Below are positions 37,137 to 46,851 of a stretch of DNA of 64,000 nt, piece after piece. The stretch is from Methylorubrum rhodinum. Its GTDB lineage: Bacteria; Pseudomonadota; Alphaproteobacteria; Rhizobiales; Beijerinckiaceae. The notes beneath the pieces were generated by a model. It was given only the letters and a program-made list of their open reading frames with translations, ran no database searches and was not told the DNA's origin. The position numbers and the translations under genes were made by a program. The first letter of the stretch is position 1. Each line of letters opens with the position of its first letter. The DNA is taken from assembly GCF_014199935.1 (NCBI RefSeq), contig NZ_JACHOP010000003.1, positions 298,956 through 362,955 of the forward strand, in the 5' to 3' direction.

Positions 37137-38394
37137 TCAGACTGCCATGGTGGGCAGGCCGACGAGGGGATCATCACCGATTGGGGCGATGCTTTCCAGG
37201 GTCATGGAGCGCGAGCGCTGGACCGCCCACTCATCGTTCTGTTCGAGCAGGATCGCGCCCACCAGACGGGTGATGGCGGCCTCGTTGGGGAAGATGCCAA
37301 CGACCTCGGTCCGGCGCTTGATCTCGCCTTTGAGGCGCTCCAGCGGGTTCGTGGAGTGGAGCTTGACCCGTTCCTGGGCGGGGAAGCCCATGTAGGCCAA
37401 CACGTCCGGCTCGGCCTCGTCCATCAGGGCAGCGAGCTTGGGCACTTTGGGCCGGAGCTGGTCGGCCACGCGCCGCCACTGGAGCCGGGCCGCCTCGGCG
37501 TCGTCTTGGGCGAAGGCGGTGGCGATGAAGGCGGAGACGACGCGCCGGCCGCTGCGCCCTGCACGGGCGAGCCCGTTCCTCATGAAGTGGACGCGGCAGC
37601 GTTGCCACGTCGCGTTCATCACCTGGCCACGGAGGCCTTGATGCCCTCGTACGCGTCCGAGATCACCAGCTTGACGCCGCGCAGGCCGCGGCGCGCCAGC
37701 TTGCGGAGAAAGGCGGTCCAGAAGGTCTCGGCCTCGGAGGGGCCGACGTCCATGCCGAGAACCTCCCGGCGACCGTCGCCGTTCACGCCGACCGCCACGA
37801 TGACGGCGACCGAGACGATGCGGCCGGCCTCGCGCACCTTCACGTAGGTCGCGTCGATCCAGAGATACGGCCACTCGCCCCTCATCCTGAGGCTCTCGAA
37901 GGACGATGGGGCGGTCGAGGAAGGCGTTGACCCGTTCGTCGATCTCCTCGCACAGCCGCGAGACTTGGCTCTTCGAGATGCCGGTCCCGCCCATGGCCTG
38001 CACCAGATCATCCACCGAGCGGGTCGAGATGCCCTGGATGTAAGCCTCTTGGATCACCGCCGTGAGCGCCTTCTCGGCCATGCGCCGCGGTTCCAGGAAA
38101 CCGGGGAAGTACGAGCCCTTGCGCAGCTTGGGGATGCGCAACTCGACCGTGCCGGCCCGCGTCTGCCAGTCCCGGTCGCGGCAGCCGTTGCGTTGGACCA
38201 GACGCTCGGCGCTCTTCTCGCCGTGAGCCGCCCCGGTCAGGCCGCCCACCTCCAACTCCATCAGCCGCTCGGCGGCAAAGCCGATCATCTCGCGCAGCAG
38301 ATCGGCGTCGGCACTCTTCTCCATCGGCGGGACCCCATCGTGGCCTGCCACGATGGGCGCCGCTCCCGCGCAGGGCCATCATCTCGTCGGTCAT
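37137..38394 (-). pseudogene. IS256-family transposase with multiple frameshifts
   Basis: True transposase sequence is spread over two frames. The start is MTDEMMALR; a frameshift follows, and the main frame from 38351 then carries [20 protein letters not shown] and [20 protein letters not shown]. At 37880-37903 the 24-bp repeat shifts the frame, and the genuine middle ([36 protein letters not shown]) is in the shifted frame. One base is lost near 37618, restoring the first frame for [17 protein letters not shown] to the end. A 404-codon frame stays open although about 90 residues are scrambled. Confidence 0.85.
37880..37903 (-). repeat. 24-bp dispersed repeat, copy 3 (in IS256 transposase)
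   Basis: Variant with TTCGAGAGCCTCAGGATGAG. Inserted between the codons for DRPI and GEWPYLW; the reconstruction again gives a net +22 bp. Confidence 0.8.
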
Positions 38395-38752
38395 CGGAGG
38401 TCTCTTGGGTTCGAGGTTGGTGCTCGCAACCCGACCCTACCCGGCAACCGCCGATGACCACCCCTCAGCTACACCACCACCCGGGACACGACCTCCGAGA
38501 GCACGTCGATCACGTCATGCGCCTTCAGCTTGCGGGATACGCGGATGGCCAGGCACTCCCGGGTGAACTCGTCGATCACGTTCAGCATCCGGTACTTGCG
38601 CCCGTTGTGAGTGCGGTGCTCGACGAAGTCGTAAGACCAGACGTGACCGGGCCGCTCCGGCCGCAGGCGCACGCACGAGCCGTCGTTGAGCCAGAGGCGA
38701 GCCCGCTTCGGCTGTCGGGCTGGGACTTTGAGCTCCTCCCGCCGCCAGATGC

Positions 38753-38776
38753 CCTCTTCCTGAGGCTCTCGAAGGA
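38753..38776 (-). repeat. 24-bp dispersed repeat, copy 4 (in IS3 orfB)
   Basis: TTCGAGAGCCTCAGGAAGAG variant between the codons for NVKRV and IWRR; 24 bp in place of 2 by reconstruction. Confidence 0.8.
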
Positions 38777-38931
38777 TCGACCCGCTTCACGTTGACCGTC
38801 CAGCCGTCACGCCGGAGCAAGGCCGTGATCCGACGGTAGCCGTAGCGTCCATACTGCAGAGCCAGGGCGACGATGGTGGCTGTCAGGACGGCCTCGTCTT
38901 CGGCCACCACGGCGCACTTACGCTGCGTCGA

Positions 38932-38955
38932 TCCTTCGACAGGCTCAGGATGAGG
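38932..38955 (+). repeat. 24-bp dispersed repeat, copy 5 (in IS3 orfB)
   Basis: Exact core TTCGACAGGCTCAGGATGAG on the plus strand, antisense to orfB, between the codons for LGQH and STQRK; net +22 bp by reconstruction. Confidence 0.8.
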
Positions 38956-39045
38956 GATGCTGGCCCAGGACACGGCAGGCGAAGCGTTCCGACACGCCAT
39001 GCTCGGCCACGACGTAATCGACACAAGCCCGGCGCCGAGCCGGGC

Positions 39046-39324
39046 TCAGAAGTTTCCCGAGGCTGCCTCCTTCAAGATGAGCTTCTCCAGGGTCAGGTCC
39101 GAGATCGCCCGACGAAGGCGCTGGTTCTCCGTCTCCAACGACTTCAGCCGCTTGACCTGATCACCCTTCAGGCCGCCGTACTCAGAACGCCAGCGGTAAT
39201 ACGTGACCTCCGTCACCTCAATGGATCGGATTGCTTCGGCAACCTTGCGACCTTGTGAGACCAGAACATCCACTTGGCGCAGCTTGGCGACGATCTCTTC
39301 AGCCGTATGCTTCTTCCGTCCCAT
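39046..39324 (-). CDS. IS3-family orfA (HTH protein)
   Basis: 92 residues from MGRKKHTAEEIVAKLRQVDV. Helix-turn-helix (AIRSIEVTEVTYYRWRSEYG) followed by a leucine-zipper-like segment (KRLKSLETENQRLRRAI). In intact IS3 elements OrfA regulates transposition and is fused to OrfB by frameshifting. OrfB is dead here. Confidence 0.88.
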   Translation of the reverse strand: MGRKKHTAEEIVAKLRQVDVLVSQGRKVAEAIRSIEVTEVTYYRWRSEYGGLKGDQVKRLKSLETENQRLRRAISDLTLEKLILKEAASGNF

Positions 39325-39462
39325 GATGACATCCTCCACAGGGCTCAAAGCCATACCTCAGGGAGGGCCACTTTTCAGGGGGCAGGCCAATCTCGCGAGT
39401 CGGAGTGGTTTGCATCTGGACCCAACACGACCGACTCCAGAACGCGCGAAGCAACCTATTTT

Positions 39463-40539
39463 TCAAGGATCGAACTGACCGTAACCGGGGCCAATCTCGT
39501 GCAGCTGTGCACGCGGGAGCGAGGCGGCGGGGCGCTGCGGCTCCGCGGGAGGGCGCTCGTCGTCGCTGCGGAAGGCGACAGGTTGCTGGCGCTTGCGCCG
39601 GACGGTGAGATCGAAAACGTCGTAGCGGTTATAGTATCCGACGACATCGTGGAACTGTTTTGGTTCCACGCAGGCATTGATGTCAATTTCGGCGTAGACG
39701 ATGCCTTCCGCGTCTTGCAGCGTCTCGCTGATCTGTCGTCCTGTGGGATCAATCACGAAGGACGCGGCGCGCGGCGTCTCGTCGAGCACGCGCGCGATCT
39801 TCGCGTCGCGTCCGACCAGCGCGTCGCGCATCGCGCCGTCCATGAACCCCGCGGACACGACGCCGAAGGCCTTGGCCTCGAAGGAATGGGCGCTCGCGCG
39901 GATGCGGTTGGCCGCTACGTTGTCGAAGTTCCCCCCTTCCGCGGGCGGCCGCGTCGGCCAGATCGGTGGCCAGGACGAGACGTGGACCTGCTCGCCCTGC
40001 GCCATCAGGGTGAAGCGCGCCAGCGGGTTGGTGTTCTCGCCGCAGATCAGACCGCCCAGACGCCCGATCCGGGTCTCCGCCACGCGCAGTCCCTCGCCGT
40101 CGCCCGCGGCCCAGACGAGCTTCTCGTAGAAGGTCGGCACGAGCTTGCGGTGGTGGACGAGGATCGCGCCGTCGTCGCCGATGAGCAGGTTCGAGTTCCA
40201 CAGGCAGCCGACGCTGGCCGTCGAGCGCTCGCTGATGCCGATCGAGACGAACACGCCGAGTTGCCGCGCTTCATGCCGGATCTCGGCGACTTCGGGACCG
40301 TCGACGAACACCGACTCGGTCGCCATCCGCGCGAACAGGTCGTGATTTTCGATCGGTGCCCAGAGTGCCGACCAGACCGGGAAGGCCGGGATGAAGGTCT
40401 CCGGGAAGGCGATGAACTCGGCGCCCGCATGGGCGGCTTCCCGCAGGATCGAGACGGCCTTTCGCGTCGTCGCCGCCTTGTCGAGAAAGACCGGGGCGGC
40501 ATGGACGGCCGCGACCTTGAAGCGTGGAAGCTGACCCAT
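39463..40539 (-). CDS. Nitrilase (aliphatic type)
   Basis: 358 residues from MGQLPRFKVAAVHAA, preceded by GGAGAG. Nitrilase catalytic triad Glu47 (AFPETFIPAFP), Lys132 (HHRKLVPTFYEK), Cys166 (GLICGENTNPLAR). CGENTN around the cysteine is the pattern of aliphatic/aryl nitrilases rather than amidases or ureidopropionases. It hydrolyses a nitrile directly to carboxylate and ammonia. Adjacent LysR regulator, amide/amino-acid ABC importer and aldoxime dehydratase make an aldoxime-to-acid pathway. Confidence 0.92.
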   Translation of the reverse strand: MGQLPRFKVAAVHAAPVFLDKAATTRKAVSILREAAHAGAEFIAFPETFIPAFPVWSALWAPIENHDLFARMATESVFVDGPEVAEIRHEARQLGVFVSIGISERSTASVGCLWNSNLLIGDDGAILVHHRKLVPTFYEKLVWAAGDGEGLRVAETRIGRLGGLICGENTNPLARFTLMAQGEQVHVSSWPPIWPTRPPAEGGNFDNVAANRIRASAHSFEAKAFGVVSAGFMDGAMRDALVGRDAKIARVLDETPRAASFVIDPTGRQISETLQDAEGIVYAEIDINACVEPKQFHDVVGYYNRYDVFDLTVRRKRQQPVAFRSDDERPPAEPQRPAASLPRAQLHEIGPGYGQFDP

Positions 40540-40795
40540 CTGCGAACTCTCCGGCAGCATGAGACACGGGCGCTCGCTAATAAGCTTCCGTGACATGGAT
40601 CCACGGAGGCCGGACCGAGCGAGGCCACGCTGGGACGGTTCCAACGGGGCTTCGATCCGGTCCGGTGCCGGGAATCGGTGGAGAGGACCGATAACAATGC
40701 AGGACGGCCTTCGTTGAGGACCTTTCGCTGCAAGAGGTGTTGCAGGCCTGCACGGCGCGCGCTCGCCCAAATCCCGGGACCTCTGCCGGTGCCGA

Positions 40796-41692
40796 TCAGA
40801 ACTGCGTCAGATAGGCGTCGTCCCGCTGGAACAGAGTGGTGAGGAAGCGCGTCACCGCGCGGACGCGCCCGAGATGCTCGATGTCCTCGTGGACAGAGAG
40901 GAAGACGTCGCGCATGACGACGACCTCGTCGGAAAGGACGGGGACCAGGGCGGGTTCGCGCTTCGCGCAGAAGAGCGGCAGCAATCCGATGCCGAACCCG
41001 GCGGCGACGGCCGCCTGCTGTGCGGCGAGGCTCGTCGAGCGGAAGACGACGCTCTCGGGTTCGAGGACGTCCAGCAGCCAGTGGACAGAACTGATGGCGA
41101 GCAGATCCTCGACGTAGTCCACGAAGTCGTGCTGCTGCAGGTCGCCGCTTCCGGCGGGTGTGCCCCGCTCGGCGAGATAGGCGGGCGCCGCGAACAGGGC
41201 GAGGCGGATCGCGCCGATCGTCCGCACCTTCAGACGTGCGCCCTGGGGCGGCACGAAGCTGACCGAGACGTCCGCCTCGCGCTTGGTGAGGTTGATCAGG
41301 TGCCGCTCGGTGACAAGCTCGATCACGATCTCGGGATGGGTCCGGGCGAGTTCACGGAACCGGCCGCTGAGATAGAATGCGGCAATCCCCTCCATGCTGG
41401 CGACCCGGACTCGTCCGACCGGCTGGGTACTGACCGGCGAGCCGAGCACGCCGTGGACCGAGAGCGCCTTGCACTCGATGGCCTCCGCGATCGCGAACAA
41501 CCGATGGCCGTGCTCGGTCAGGACGAAGCCGTCGGGTCGGCGGTCGAACAGCTTCGCATCGACGGAGCGTTCGAGTTCGGCCACGCGCCGACTGACCGTG
41601 GTATGATCGACCTTGAGCCGCTTGGCGGCAGGCATGAGGCGGCCGTGCCGAGCCAGTTCGAGAAAAAACGTGAGATCGTTCCAGTCGAACAC
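40796..41692 (-). CDS. LysR-family transcriptional regulator
   Basis: 298 residues from the GTG ending at 41692 (reads VFDWNDLTFFLELARHGRLM); longer starts are possible but atypical. N-terminal winged helix-turn-helix (AAKRLKVDHTTVSRRVAELE). The effector-binding domain ends with LFCAKREPALVPVL. Divergent from the ABC importer operon at 41983 and upstream of the nitrilase, so it probably controls both. The inducer may be an aldoxime or nitrile (inference). Confidence 0.88.
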   Translation of the reverse strand: MFDWNDLTFFLELARHGRLMPAAKRLKVDHTTVSRRVAELERSVDAKLFDRRPDGFVLTEHGHRLFAIAEAIECKALSVHGVLGSPVSTQPVGRVRVASMEGIAAFYLSGRFRELARTHPEIVIELVTERHLINLTKREADVSVSFVPPQGARLKVRTIGAIRLALFAAPAYLAERGTPAGSGDLQQHDFVDYVEDLLAISSVHWLLDVLEPESVVFRSTSLAAQQAAVAAGFGIGLLPLFCAKREPALVPVLSDEVVVMRDVFLSVHEDIEHLGRVRAVTRFLTTLFQRDDAYLTQF

Positions 41693-41982
41693 GGAGGGCC
41701 CTGCTTTGATGCCGTGACCGCTCGAAGCTACGCCAGCCAGAAACGGGAGCATAGCTTCCTCGGCTTTCCGGCCCAAGATCCCAGAAGGAACGCCAGACGT
41801 TCCCCCTTCGCCATCGTTCGGCGGGCACGACAGTTCTGCCTCCGGAATCGGCGTGATGATGGGAAAAGCGACAGGAAGCGCCTCGGCTGTCGGCAGAACT
41901 TCCGCAAGGCCCCGTGCGTGTTTTTCCAGTCCCGCCCCGGTCCGTCCGCGGTTAGCGTGTCATCGCTTCCGAGGAGATCAAC

Positions 41983-43149
41983 ATGGTCCGGATACTGGCG
42001 AACGCGCTGATCGTGGGAATGGCAGTTCTCGGCACCGCGCAGGGAGCGGCCGAGGCCAAGGATACGGTGAAGATCGCCTTCATCGGCCCCCTGACGGGCG
42101 GCAATGCCGCCGCCGGGATGGGCGGGCGCAACTCGTCATTGCTTGCCCTTCAGCTCAGAAACGCCGATCCGAGCACCAAATACAACTATGAGCTTGCCGT
42201 CTTCGACGACGAGTGCAAGCCGAACGTCGGCGTTCAGGTCGCGACCAAGGCGGCCGCTGACCGTGCGATCACGGCCGGCATCACGCATTACTGCTCGGCC
42301 GTCGGCATCGCGACGGTGGACACCTACGCCCGCTTCAAGCTTCCGGTCGTCGTCTGGGGTGCCATCCTTCCGGAGATCACCTACGGCAACGAGTACAAGC
42401 AAATCCACCGCGTCAACGGCACGATGATCAACGAGGGCAAGCTCGCTGCGCAGTTCCTGACCGACCGTGGTTTCAAGACCTTCGCAGTGATCCACGATAC
42501 GACCGATTACGGCAAGGGACAGAACAAGTACTTCTCAGAGTTCCTGAGGCCGGCTGGCGGCGAGATCCTGGCGACCTTCCCGGTCGCGCCCGACCAGCAG
42601 GATTTCACGGCGGAGCTGACGCGGATCAAGGAACTCAAACCCGATCTGATCTTCATCGGCGGCCTGACACCGCTGGGCGTGCGCATCCGCTCGCAGATGG
42701 AGCGCCTCGGCATCGAGGCCCGCATGGCCGGGGTCTCCGGCATCATGACGGCGGGCTTCCTCGAAGGGGCGGGCGCGGCGGCGGAGGGCACAATCTCTTT
42801 CCACAACGGCGCGCCCCTCGCGAAATATGCGAACGGCCAAGCCTTCACCGAAGCCTACGGCAAGGCCGGATTCCGCGAGGACCCCGATGCCTACGGTCCC
42901 TTCGCGTACTCGGCCGCCACCCTGATCATGGACGCGATCGAAAAGGTCGGGCCGGACCGCGCGAAGGTCACGGCGGAGCTCAACGCCACCAAGGGCCACG
43001 CGTCGCTGATCGGCGAGATCAACTTCGACGATCATCGCCAGAACATCGTCAACGCGAACGTCTACGTCGCGCAGGGCGGCAAGTGGGTCTACTGGCCGGA
43101 CAGCGACTACGCCGCCGGCAGGAAGACCGTCTCGGCCCGCGGCCGCTGA
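41983..43149 (+). CDS. ABC transporter substrate-binding protein, Liv/amide type
   Basis: 388 residues with a signal peptide (NALIVGMAVLGTAQGAAEA). Type I periplasmic binding fold of the leucine/amide family: VKIAFIGPLTGGNAA, VIHDTTDYGKGQNKYF, and the C-terminal GKWVYWP motif. First gene of a five-gene importer. The ligand is probably a small organic nitrogen compound; branched-chain amino acids are the family default. Confidence 0.9.
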   Translation: MVRILANALIVGMAVLGTAQGAAEAKDTVKIAFIGPLTGGNAAAGMGGRNSSLLALQLRNADPSTKYNYELAVFDDECKPNVGVQVATKAAADRAITAGITHYCSAVGIATVDTYARFKLPVVVWGAILPEITYGNEYKQIHRVNGTMINEGKLAAQFLTDRGFKTFAVIHDTTDYGKGQNKYFSEFLRPAGGEILATFPVAPDQQDFTAELTRIKELKPDLIFIGGLTPLGVRIRSQMERLGIEARMAGVSGIMTAGFLEGAGAAAEGTISFHNGAPLAKYANGQAFTEAYGKAGFREDPDAYGPFAYSAATLIMDAIEKVGPDRAKVTAELNATKGHASLIGEINFDDHRQNIVNANVYVAQGGKWVYWPDSDYAAGRKTVSARGR

Positions 43150-43206
43150 CCGGCCGGGCGGTGCCTGCCGCCCTTAATTCCCTCATCGAGCCTCTCGGAG
43201 CGCAGG

Positions 43207-44124
43207 ATGGATTTCGGCTTCCTGGCCCAGCATCTGTTCAACGGACTGATGCTGGGCGTGATCTACGCGATGATCGCAGTCGGCTTCTCGCTGTTCTTCG
43301 GCGTGCTCGACGTAATCAAATTCTCGCACGGTGACGTGGTGACGCTCGGTGCCTTCACGGCGCTCGGCGCCACCGCGCTCGTGGGAGCCCTCGTTCCCGT
43401 CCCGGGCCTCGCGCTGATCCTGGGCCTGCTCGCCGCCGTCGCGGCCGGCATGGCGGCGGGCGTGCTGATTGGTGGCACCCTCGTGCTGCCGCTGCGCAAC
43501 GCACCGCCCGTCAACGTGCTGCTGATCACCCTGATGGCGGGCACCATCCTGCGCGAGGCGATCCGCCTGGGCGTGCCGAACGGCGGCAACCCGAAGCCCT
43601 TCCCGGCCCTTCTGCCGGACCAGCAGATCACGGCGGGCTCCTTCAGCGTCGGCGTCGACAGCGTGGCGATCCTGCTGGCCGGCCTCGCGGCGATCGTCGC
43701 CACCCACGGCCTCGTCACGCGCACGCGCCTCGGCCTCGCGATCCGCGCCGTTGCGCAGGACCCCGAGGTGGCCTGCCTGTCGGGCATCGACTTCCGCCGC
43801 ACGGTGCTCGGCACCTTCGCCCTCGGCTCGGCGCTCGCGGCCGTCGCCGGCTGCATGCTCGGGCTCTATTACCGCGAGATCAACTTCAGCATGGGTCTCG
43901 TCCTCGGCGTGATCGGCTTCGCCGCCGCCGTCGTCGGCGGTCTCGGCAGCCTGCTCGGGCCGATCCTGGGCGGCTTCCTGTTCGCCGGCGTGCAGACGCT
44001 CGTGACGGTCTCCGTCCCCTCCGCCAGCGCCTACAAGGACGTGGCGGCCTTCGCGGTGGTGATCGTCCTCATCGGCCTGTTCCCGACCGGCCTGATCTCC
44101 GAGCGCTCCAGCGAGCGGGTCTGA
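43207..44124 (+). CDS. Liv-type ABC permease (LivH family)
   Basis: A 305-residue inner-membrane protein with about eight helices. Family motifs: LFNGLMLGVIYAMIAVGFSL at the N-terminus and FAAAVVGGLGSLLGPILGGF near the end. Partner of the LivM-type permease that starts 3 bp later. Confidence 0.92.
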   Translation: MDFGFLAQHLFNGLMLGVIYAMIAVGFSLFFGVLDVIKFSHGDVVTLGAFTALGATALVGALVPVPGLALILGLLAAVAAGMAAGVLIGGTLVLPLRNAPPVNVLLITLMAGTILREAIRLGVPNGGNPKPFPALLPDQQITAGSFSVGVDSVAILLAGLAAIVATHGLVTRTRLGLAIRAVAQDPEVACLSGIDFRRTVLGTFALGSALAAVAGCMLGLYYREINFSMGLVLGVIGFAAAVVGGLGSLLGPILGGFLFAGVQTLVTVSVPSASAYKDVAAFAVVIVLIGLFPTGLISERSSERV

Positions 44125-44126
44125 CC

Positions 44127-45317
44127 ATGAACCTTGGCCCCATCGAACTCACCGCTGCCCCCGTGCCCGCCGGCGGCTTCTCCGAGCGCGCGATCGCGGT
44201 CGCTGTGCCCGTCCTCGCCTTCGTCGGCCTCGGGTGGCTTCTCGCCGCCGAACACGAGTGGGAGATCGTCGCGATCCTCGTCGGCTTCCTCGCCGCCCTC
44301 CTCCTCTTCGACCGGACGAGGGCCGGGCGGGCAGCGACCGCCGCCTGTCGCGGCCAGCGGGGCGTCACGAACGCGAGCGCGGCCCTGGCGGTCCTCGCCC
44401 TCCTCTGGGCCTTCCGAGAGGAGCACTACGCTCTCCTCATGGTCGCCACGGTCGCGCTCTCGGCCACGGCCTGCATCGGGCTCAACGTCCAGATGGCGTT
44501 CGGCGGCATCGCCAACTTCGCGGCGGCCGCGTTCTTTACTCTCGGCGCCTACACCGCGGCGGTGCTGGCGGGCCACACCGCCCTGCCGCATCTCTTGGTG
44601 CTCGCCGCGGGCGGGCTCGTGACCGCCGCACTCGGGCTGCTCCTGCTCCTGCCGGTGCTGCGGACGCGGGGCCACTACGTGGCGCTGGTCACGATCGCCT
44701 TCGGGGTGATGCTGCGCAGCTTGCTCGAGGTGAACGACACTCTCGGTGGTCCGCAGGGAATGAAGATTCCGGGCTTCGCGCCGTTCGGCCTCGATTTCGG
44801 AACGGTCTCCTCGATCGCCGGCCACGAGGTCTCGTTCTACCTGCCCTATGCGCTCGCGGCGGCGGTGCTGTTCGCCCTCGCCTTCGCGGCGATGCGCTGC
44901 CTGGAACTCTCCTGGGCCGGCATCGCGATCGACGCGGTCCGCACCGATCCGATCGCCGCCTCGACCTTCGGCCTGTCGCCGGCCCGCTGGAAGGCCACGG
45001 CGTTCCTGTTCGGCAACGCGATGATCGGCGTCGCGGGCGCGCTCTACGGGATGATGAACGGCTTCGTGAACCCGAACGGGGCGGGCTTCGGCGAGTCGCT
45101 GATGCTGCTCTCCATCGTCGTCCTCGGCGGTCTCGGCAACGTCTGGGGCACGGTGGCGGCCTCGGCGGTGATCCTTGCCCTGCCCGAGAAGCTCCAGCCG
45201 ATCCAGGAATACCGGCTGTTGATCTTCGCCGCCGTGGTGATCGCGATCCTGCGCTTCCGCCCGGGCGGCCTGCTGCCGCGCCCGCTCCGCATCCTCGGCA
45301 ACCGGAACGGAGGCTAG
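44127..45317 (+). CDS. Liv-type ABC permease (LivM family)
   Basis: 396 residues. LivM-type pattern: LNVQMAFGGIANFAAAAFFT, then RGHYVALVTIAFGVMLRSL, then SIVVLGGLGNVWGTVAAS. The first ~95 residues are an extra N-terminal hydrophobic part, common in LivM proteins. Follows LivH directly. Confidence 0.92.
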   Translation: MNLGPIELTAAPVPAGGFSERAIAVAVPVLAFVGLGWLLAAEHEWEIVAILVGFLAALLLFDRTRAGRAATAACRGQRGVTNASAALAVLALLWAFREEHYALLMVATVALSATACIGLNVQMAFGGIANFAAAAFFTLGAYTAAVLAGHTALPHLLVLAAGGLVTAALGLLLLLPVLRTRGHYVALVTIAFGVMLRSLLEVNDTLGGPQGMKIPGFAPFGLDFGTVSSIAGHEVSFYLPYALAAAVLFALAFAAMRCLELSWAGIAIDAVRTDPIAASTFGLSPARWKATAFLFGNAMIGVAGALYGMMNGFVNPNGAGFGESLMLLSIVVLGGLGNVWGTVAASAVILALPEKLQPIQEYRLLIFAAVVIAILRFRPGGLLPRPLRILGNRNGG

Positions 45318-45321
45318 AACC

Positions 45322-46098
45322 ATGACCGCCCCCCTGCTCGCATGCTCGGGTCTGACCGTGCGCTTCGGCGGCCTGACCGCCCTCGACGGACTCGACATCG
45401 CCGTCGACCGCGGCACGACCATCGGCCTCGTCGGCCCGAACGGTTCGGGCAAGACCACCTTCTTCAACGTGCTGACCGGGCTCTACCGTCCCTCCGCGGG
45501 AAAAGCCGCGCTCGCCGAAGCGGACATCTTCGCCAAGTCGCCCCAGGCGATCGGCCGCGCCGGCGTCGCTCGGACCTTCCAGCGCTGCCGGCTGATGCTC
45601 GACCAGAGCGTGTTCGACAACATCGCCCTCGGCGCCCTGCGGCATCAGGATCTGGGCCTCGCGGCGATTTTCCGCCGTCGGCGCCTGCGCGCGGAGATCG
45701 ACGCCCTGGTCGAGCGGGTCCGGTCGATCGCGGCCCGCTTCAACCCAGCCATCGCAGCTGCGTTGTTCGAGCCCGCGGGGCGCTTCACGATGATCGACCG
45801 CCGCCGCATCGAGATCTGCCGCGCCCTGATCGCAAATCCGCGTCTCCTCCTGCTCGACGAGCCGTCGGCGGGCATGACGCCGGAGGAGACACGCCGGCTG
45901 ATGGACGACCTCCTCGACTTCCGGCGCGAGTCGCCCGACCTCGCCCTGATCCTCGTCGAGCACGAGATGGACGTGATCCGCCGGGTCTCGGACCGCTGCG
46001 TCGTCCTGAACTTCGGGCGCAAGATCTTCGAGGGCTCCTTCGAGGCCCTGATCGAGGATCGGGACGTCCAGACGGCCTATCTCGGGAGCGGACATTGA
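45322..46098 (+). CDS. Liv-type ABC ATP-binding protein (LivG family)
   Basis: 258 residues. Walker A GPNGSGKT; family segment FNVLTGLYRPSAGKA; GVARTFQRCRLM; Walker B LLLLDEPSAGMTPEE. The expected LSGG-type signature is altered: the region before the Walker B reads FTMIDRRRIEICRALI instead of LSxGxQR. This deviation is seen in some LivG relatives and may reflect specialisation. Confidence 0.88.
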   Translation: MTAPLLACSGLTVRFGGLTALDGLDIAVDRGTTIGLVGPNGSGKTTFFNVLTGLYRPSAGKAALAEADIFAKSPQAIGRAGVARTFQRCRLMLDQSVFDNIALGALRHQDLGLAAIFRRRRLRAEIDALVERVRSIAARFNPAIAAALFEPAGRFTMIDRRRIEICRALIANPRLLLLDEPSAGMTPEETRRLMDDLLDFRRESPDLALILVEHEMDVIRRVSDRCVVLNFGRKIFEGSFEALIEDRDVQTAYLGSGH

Positions 46099-46835
46099 GC
46101 ACGGCAGGCAAGGCCGCCTCGCGGCATCTCTCGGTCTCGCAGGTCACCTCCGGCTACGACCGGGCGGACGTGCTCAAGGGGGTCTCGATCGAGGTCCGCC
46201 CCGGCGCGGTCACCTGCATCCTCGGCGCGAACGGCGCCGGCAAGAGCACGCTCATCCGGACGATCCTGGGCCTCAACCGGGTCCGGTCCGGCACGATCAC
46301 CTTCGGCGATGCGAGCCTCAGCGGCATGCCGACGCACAGGATCGTGGCGCTCGGCATCGGCGTCGTGCCGGAAGGCAACCGGGTCCTGCCCCGAATGACC
46401 ATCGAGGAGAACCTCCAAGTCGGCGGGCTCCTCGATCCGTACCCGCGCCGGGTCGCGGATCGGATGGAGGCGATGTTCGCGGTCTTCCCACGGCTCAAGG
46501 AGCGCCGCGCGCAACTCGCCGGAACCCTGTCGGGCGGCGAGCGCTCGATGCTCTCGATCGCCCGAGGCTTGATGACCGATCCCGAACTCGTGGTGTTCGA
46601 CGAGCCCTCGCTCGGCCTCTCGCCGCTCTTCGTCTCGGAGGTCTTCGGCATCGTCCGGCGCCTCAAGGAGACGGGGCTGACGATCCTGCTCGTCGAGCAG
46701 AACGTGCGGCAGACACTCGACGTCGCCGATCACGGCTATGTCCTCGCCCAAGGACGCGTCGTGGCGTCGGGTGAGACGCGGGTGCTGCGCGAGGACGCCG
46801 AGCTGCACAAGGCCTATTTCGGCGTCCATCACTGA
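46095..46835 (+). CDS. Liv-type ABC ATP-binding protein (LivF family)
   Basis: 246 residues from a TTG start overlapping the LivG stop. Walker A GANGAGKS, signature LSGGERSMLSIARGL, Walker B ELVVFDEPSLGLSP, and the LivF C-terminal LVEQNVRQTLDVADHGYVL. Completes the importer. Confidence 0.92.
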   Translation: MSTAGKAASRHLSVSQVTSGYDRADVLKGVSIEVRPGAVTCILGANGAGKSTLIRTILGLNRVRSGTITFGDASLSGMPTHRIVALGIGVVPEGNRVLPRMTIEENLQVGGLLDPYPRRVADRMEAMFAVFPRLKERRAQLAGTLSGGERSMLSIARGLMTDPELVVFDEPSLGLSPLFVSEVFGIVRRLKETGLTILLVEQNVRQTLDVADHGYVLAQGRVVASGETRVLREDAELHKAYFGVHH

Positions 46836-46851
46836 GCCGGGCCGCGGCGGG

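Larger units (their letters stand above)
37067..38496 (-). mobile_element. IS256-family element inserted into IS3
   Basis: Inverted ends GGAGGTCGTGTCCC (from 37067) and GGGACACGACCTCC (to 38496) bound about 1430 bp. It cuts the IS3 orfB after VIDVLSE. The rest of orfB is not found on the other side and no target duplication is visible, so sequence was lost after insertion. Same family as the remnant at 6.7-7.3 kb. Confidence 0.82.
38497..39071 (-). pseudogene. IS3-family orfB (integrase-core transposase), disrupted
   Basis: Pieces: ARRRACVDYVVAEHGVSERF, then after a repeat STQRK and YGRYGYRRITALLRRDGWTV, then after a second repeat the DDE-core part HVWSYDFVEHRTHNGRKYRM and LNVIDEFTRECLAIRVSRKL. 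Two 24-bp repeats (38932-38955, 38753-38776) each shift the frame. The 3' end is cut off by IS256. Confidence 0.85.
38497..39389 (-). mobile_element. IS3-family element, truncated by IS256
   Basis: Right boundary near 39388 at the typical terminal sequence TGGCCTGCCCCCTGAAAAGT (minus strand). Contains intact orfA and a broken orfB whose 3' part was removed when IS256 entered at 38496. Confidence 0.8.
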
